Source: Croceibacterium mercuriale (GTDB lineage: Bacteria > Pseudomonadota > Alphaproteobacteria > Sphingomonadales > Sphingomonadaceae). Taken from it: a stretch of 64,000 bases of DNA. A program made the translations under genes and the position numbers. The DNA lies in the NCBI RefSeq assembly GCF_000802385.1, contig NZ_JTDN01000002.1, positions 744,001-808,000 of the forward strand. Reading direction: 5' to 3'. Position 1 is the first letter of the stretch; each line of letters begins with the position of its first letter. Positions 63,204 through 64,000 of the stretch are shown piece by piece. The notes beneath the pieces are model-generated. The model was not told the origin of the DNA. It did not search any database and saw only the letters and a program-made list of their open reading frames with translations.

Positions 63204-64000
63204 ATGGCCACTGACTTCTCCGAAGTGACCGGCACCTCCACCGGCGCCAAGATCGGCAGCAAGAAGAAGCGCATCCGCAAGATCTTCGGCAACATCCACG
63301 AAGTGGTGGAGATGCCGAACCTGATCGAGGTGCAGCGCGAAAGCTACGAGCAGTTCCTGCGTTCCGACCGTGAGACGGGCTACGTCTCCGGCCTGGAGAA
63401 GACGCTGCGCTCGGTGTTCCCGATCCGCGACTTCGCCGGCACGGCCGAGCTGGACTTTGTCCACTACGAGCTGGAAGATCCGAAGTACGACACGACCGAA
63501 TGCCGCCAGCGCGGCATCACCTACGCCGCGCCGATGAAGGTGACGCTGCGTCTGATCGTGTTCGAGGTGGATGCCGAGACCGAGACCCGCTCCGTGCTCG
63601 ATATCAAGGAGCAGGACGTCTATATGGGCGACATGCCGCTGATGACGGAGAACGGCACGTTCATCGTCAACGGTACCGAGCGCGTGATCGTCAGCCAGAT
63701 GCACCGTTCGCCGGGCGTGCTGTTCGACCATGACCGCGGCAAGACCCACAGCAGCGGCAAGTTCCTGTTCGCCGCGCGCGTGATCCCGTATCGCGGTTCC
63801 TGGCTGGATTTCGAGTTCGACGCCAAGGACATCGTCAACGTCCGCATCGACCGCAAGCGCAAGCTGCCGGTGACCTCCCTGCTGTTCTCGCTGGGCATGG
63901 ACGGGGAGCAGATCCTCAACCACTTCTACCAGACCGTCACCTGGAAGCGCAGCGGCGCCGGCTGGGAAATCCCCTTCACGCCGGAGGCATGGCGCGGCCA
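63204..64000 (+). CDS. rpoB: DNA-directed RNA polymerase subunit beta, 5' part
   Basis: The first 265 residues are present; the gene runs off the window. [30 protein letters not shown] is the usual alphaproteobacterial start. [40 protein letters not shown] and [30 protein letters not shown] are highly conserved beta-subunit segments. The rifampicin region is beyond the window. It is divergent from rplJ-rplL, 1.95 kb away, instead of following rplL. Confidence 0.97.
   Translation, partial: MATDFSEVTGTSTGAKIGSKKKRIRKIFGNIHEVVEMPNLIEVQRESYEQFLRSDRETGYVSGLEKTLRSVFPIRDFAGTAELDFVHYELEDPKYDTTECRQRGITYAAPMKVTLRLIVFEVDAETETRSVLDIKEQDVYMGDMPLMTENGTFIVNGTERVIVSQMHRSPGVLFDHDRGKTHSSGKFLFAARVIPYRGSWLDFEFDAKDIVNVRIDRKRKLPVTSLLFSLGMDGEQILNHFYQTVTWKRSGAGWEIPFTPEAWRG

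Overview
The window is a 64 kb piece of a GC-rich alphaproteobacterial chromosome, most likely of the order Sphingomonadales (Sphingomonadaceae or Erythrobacteraceae). The grounds are the GC content, the 180-kDa NAD-glutamate dehydrogenase, a groESL operon under a CIRCE element, a Wzx/Wzy-type exopolysaccharide locus resembling sphingan loci, and the ribbon-helix-helix, Host_attach and DUF3576 proteins common in that order. This placement is inference; no 16S gene is present. I saw no insertion sequence, phage or CRISPR array. Coding density is high and most neighbouring same-strand genes are a few bases apart or overlap by ATGA.

Layout. (1) 1-13.8 kb, housekeeping and metabolism: 2-oxoadipate dioxygenase coupled to an Nramp-like transporter, a POT peptide transporter divergent from a YtrA-type GntR regulator, ihfB, tRNA-Leu(UAA), a lipoprotein MsrB, a ferredoxin reductase coupled to the large GDH, and an LLM oxidoreductase coupled to an ABHD10-like hydrolase. 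(2) 14-33.4 kb, exopolysaccharide locus: an RTX protein, an orphan histidine kinase, a wza/outer-membrane barrel/wzc operon, three glycosyltransferases, a secreted RTX-GH12 glycosidase, polymerase (Wzy), flippase (Wzx), two acyltransferases and the initiating polyprenyl-phosphate sugar transferase. (3) 33.5-38.1 kb: holA, lptE, leuS and a DUF3576 lipoprotein on one strand. (4) 38.5-45 kb: an exported protein of unknown function, phaB, fumC, a ribbon-helix-helix protein, galU (UDP-glucose supply) and the scoAB CoA transferase. (5) 45-50 kb: a CDC48/p97-type AAA+ ATPase preceded by an unexplained intrinsic terminator, then a ROK sugar kinase with a ROK repressor. (6) 50-60 kb: polA, small lipoproteins, a class A beta-lactamase-like serine hydrolase, groESL, a MATE exporter and a cytochrome c. 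(7) 60-64 kb: rplJ-rplL on the minus strand and rpoB on the plus strand, separated by about 2 kb that holds a lipoprotein and a small Xre/DUF2975/38-codon operon with its own palindromic operator.

How they work together. The exopolysaccharide genes form a nearly complete Wzx/Wzy pathway. The sugar transferase loads the first sugar on the lipid carrier, three glycosyltransferases extend it, acyltransferases decorate it, Wzx flips it, Wzy polymerises it, and Wzc, Wza and the outer-membrane barrel control length and export. The embedded GH12 glycosidase, carried on an RTX-secreted protein with nine tandem 25-residue repeats, probably acts on the finished polymer or a related beta-glucan. No type I secretion genes for the two RTX proteins lie in the window.

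The points I find most worth following are the RTX-GH12 repeat protein, the palindrome-dense control region at about 31.7-31.94 kb, the terminator-ended leader or sRNA ahead of the CDC48-type gene, and the split, divergent rplJL/rpoB arrangement.
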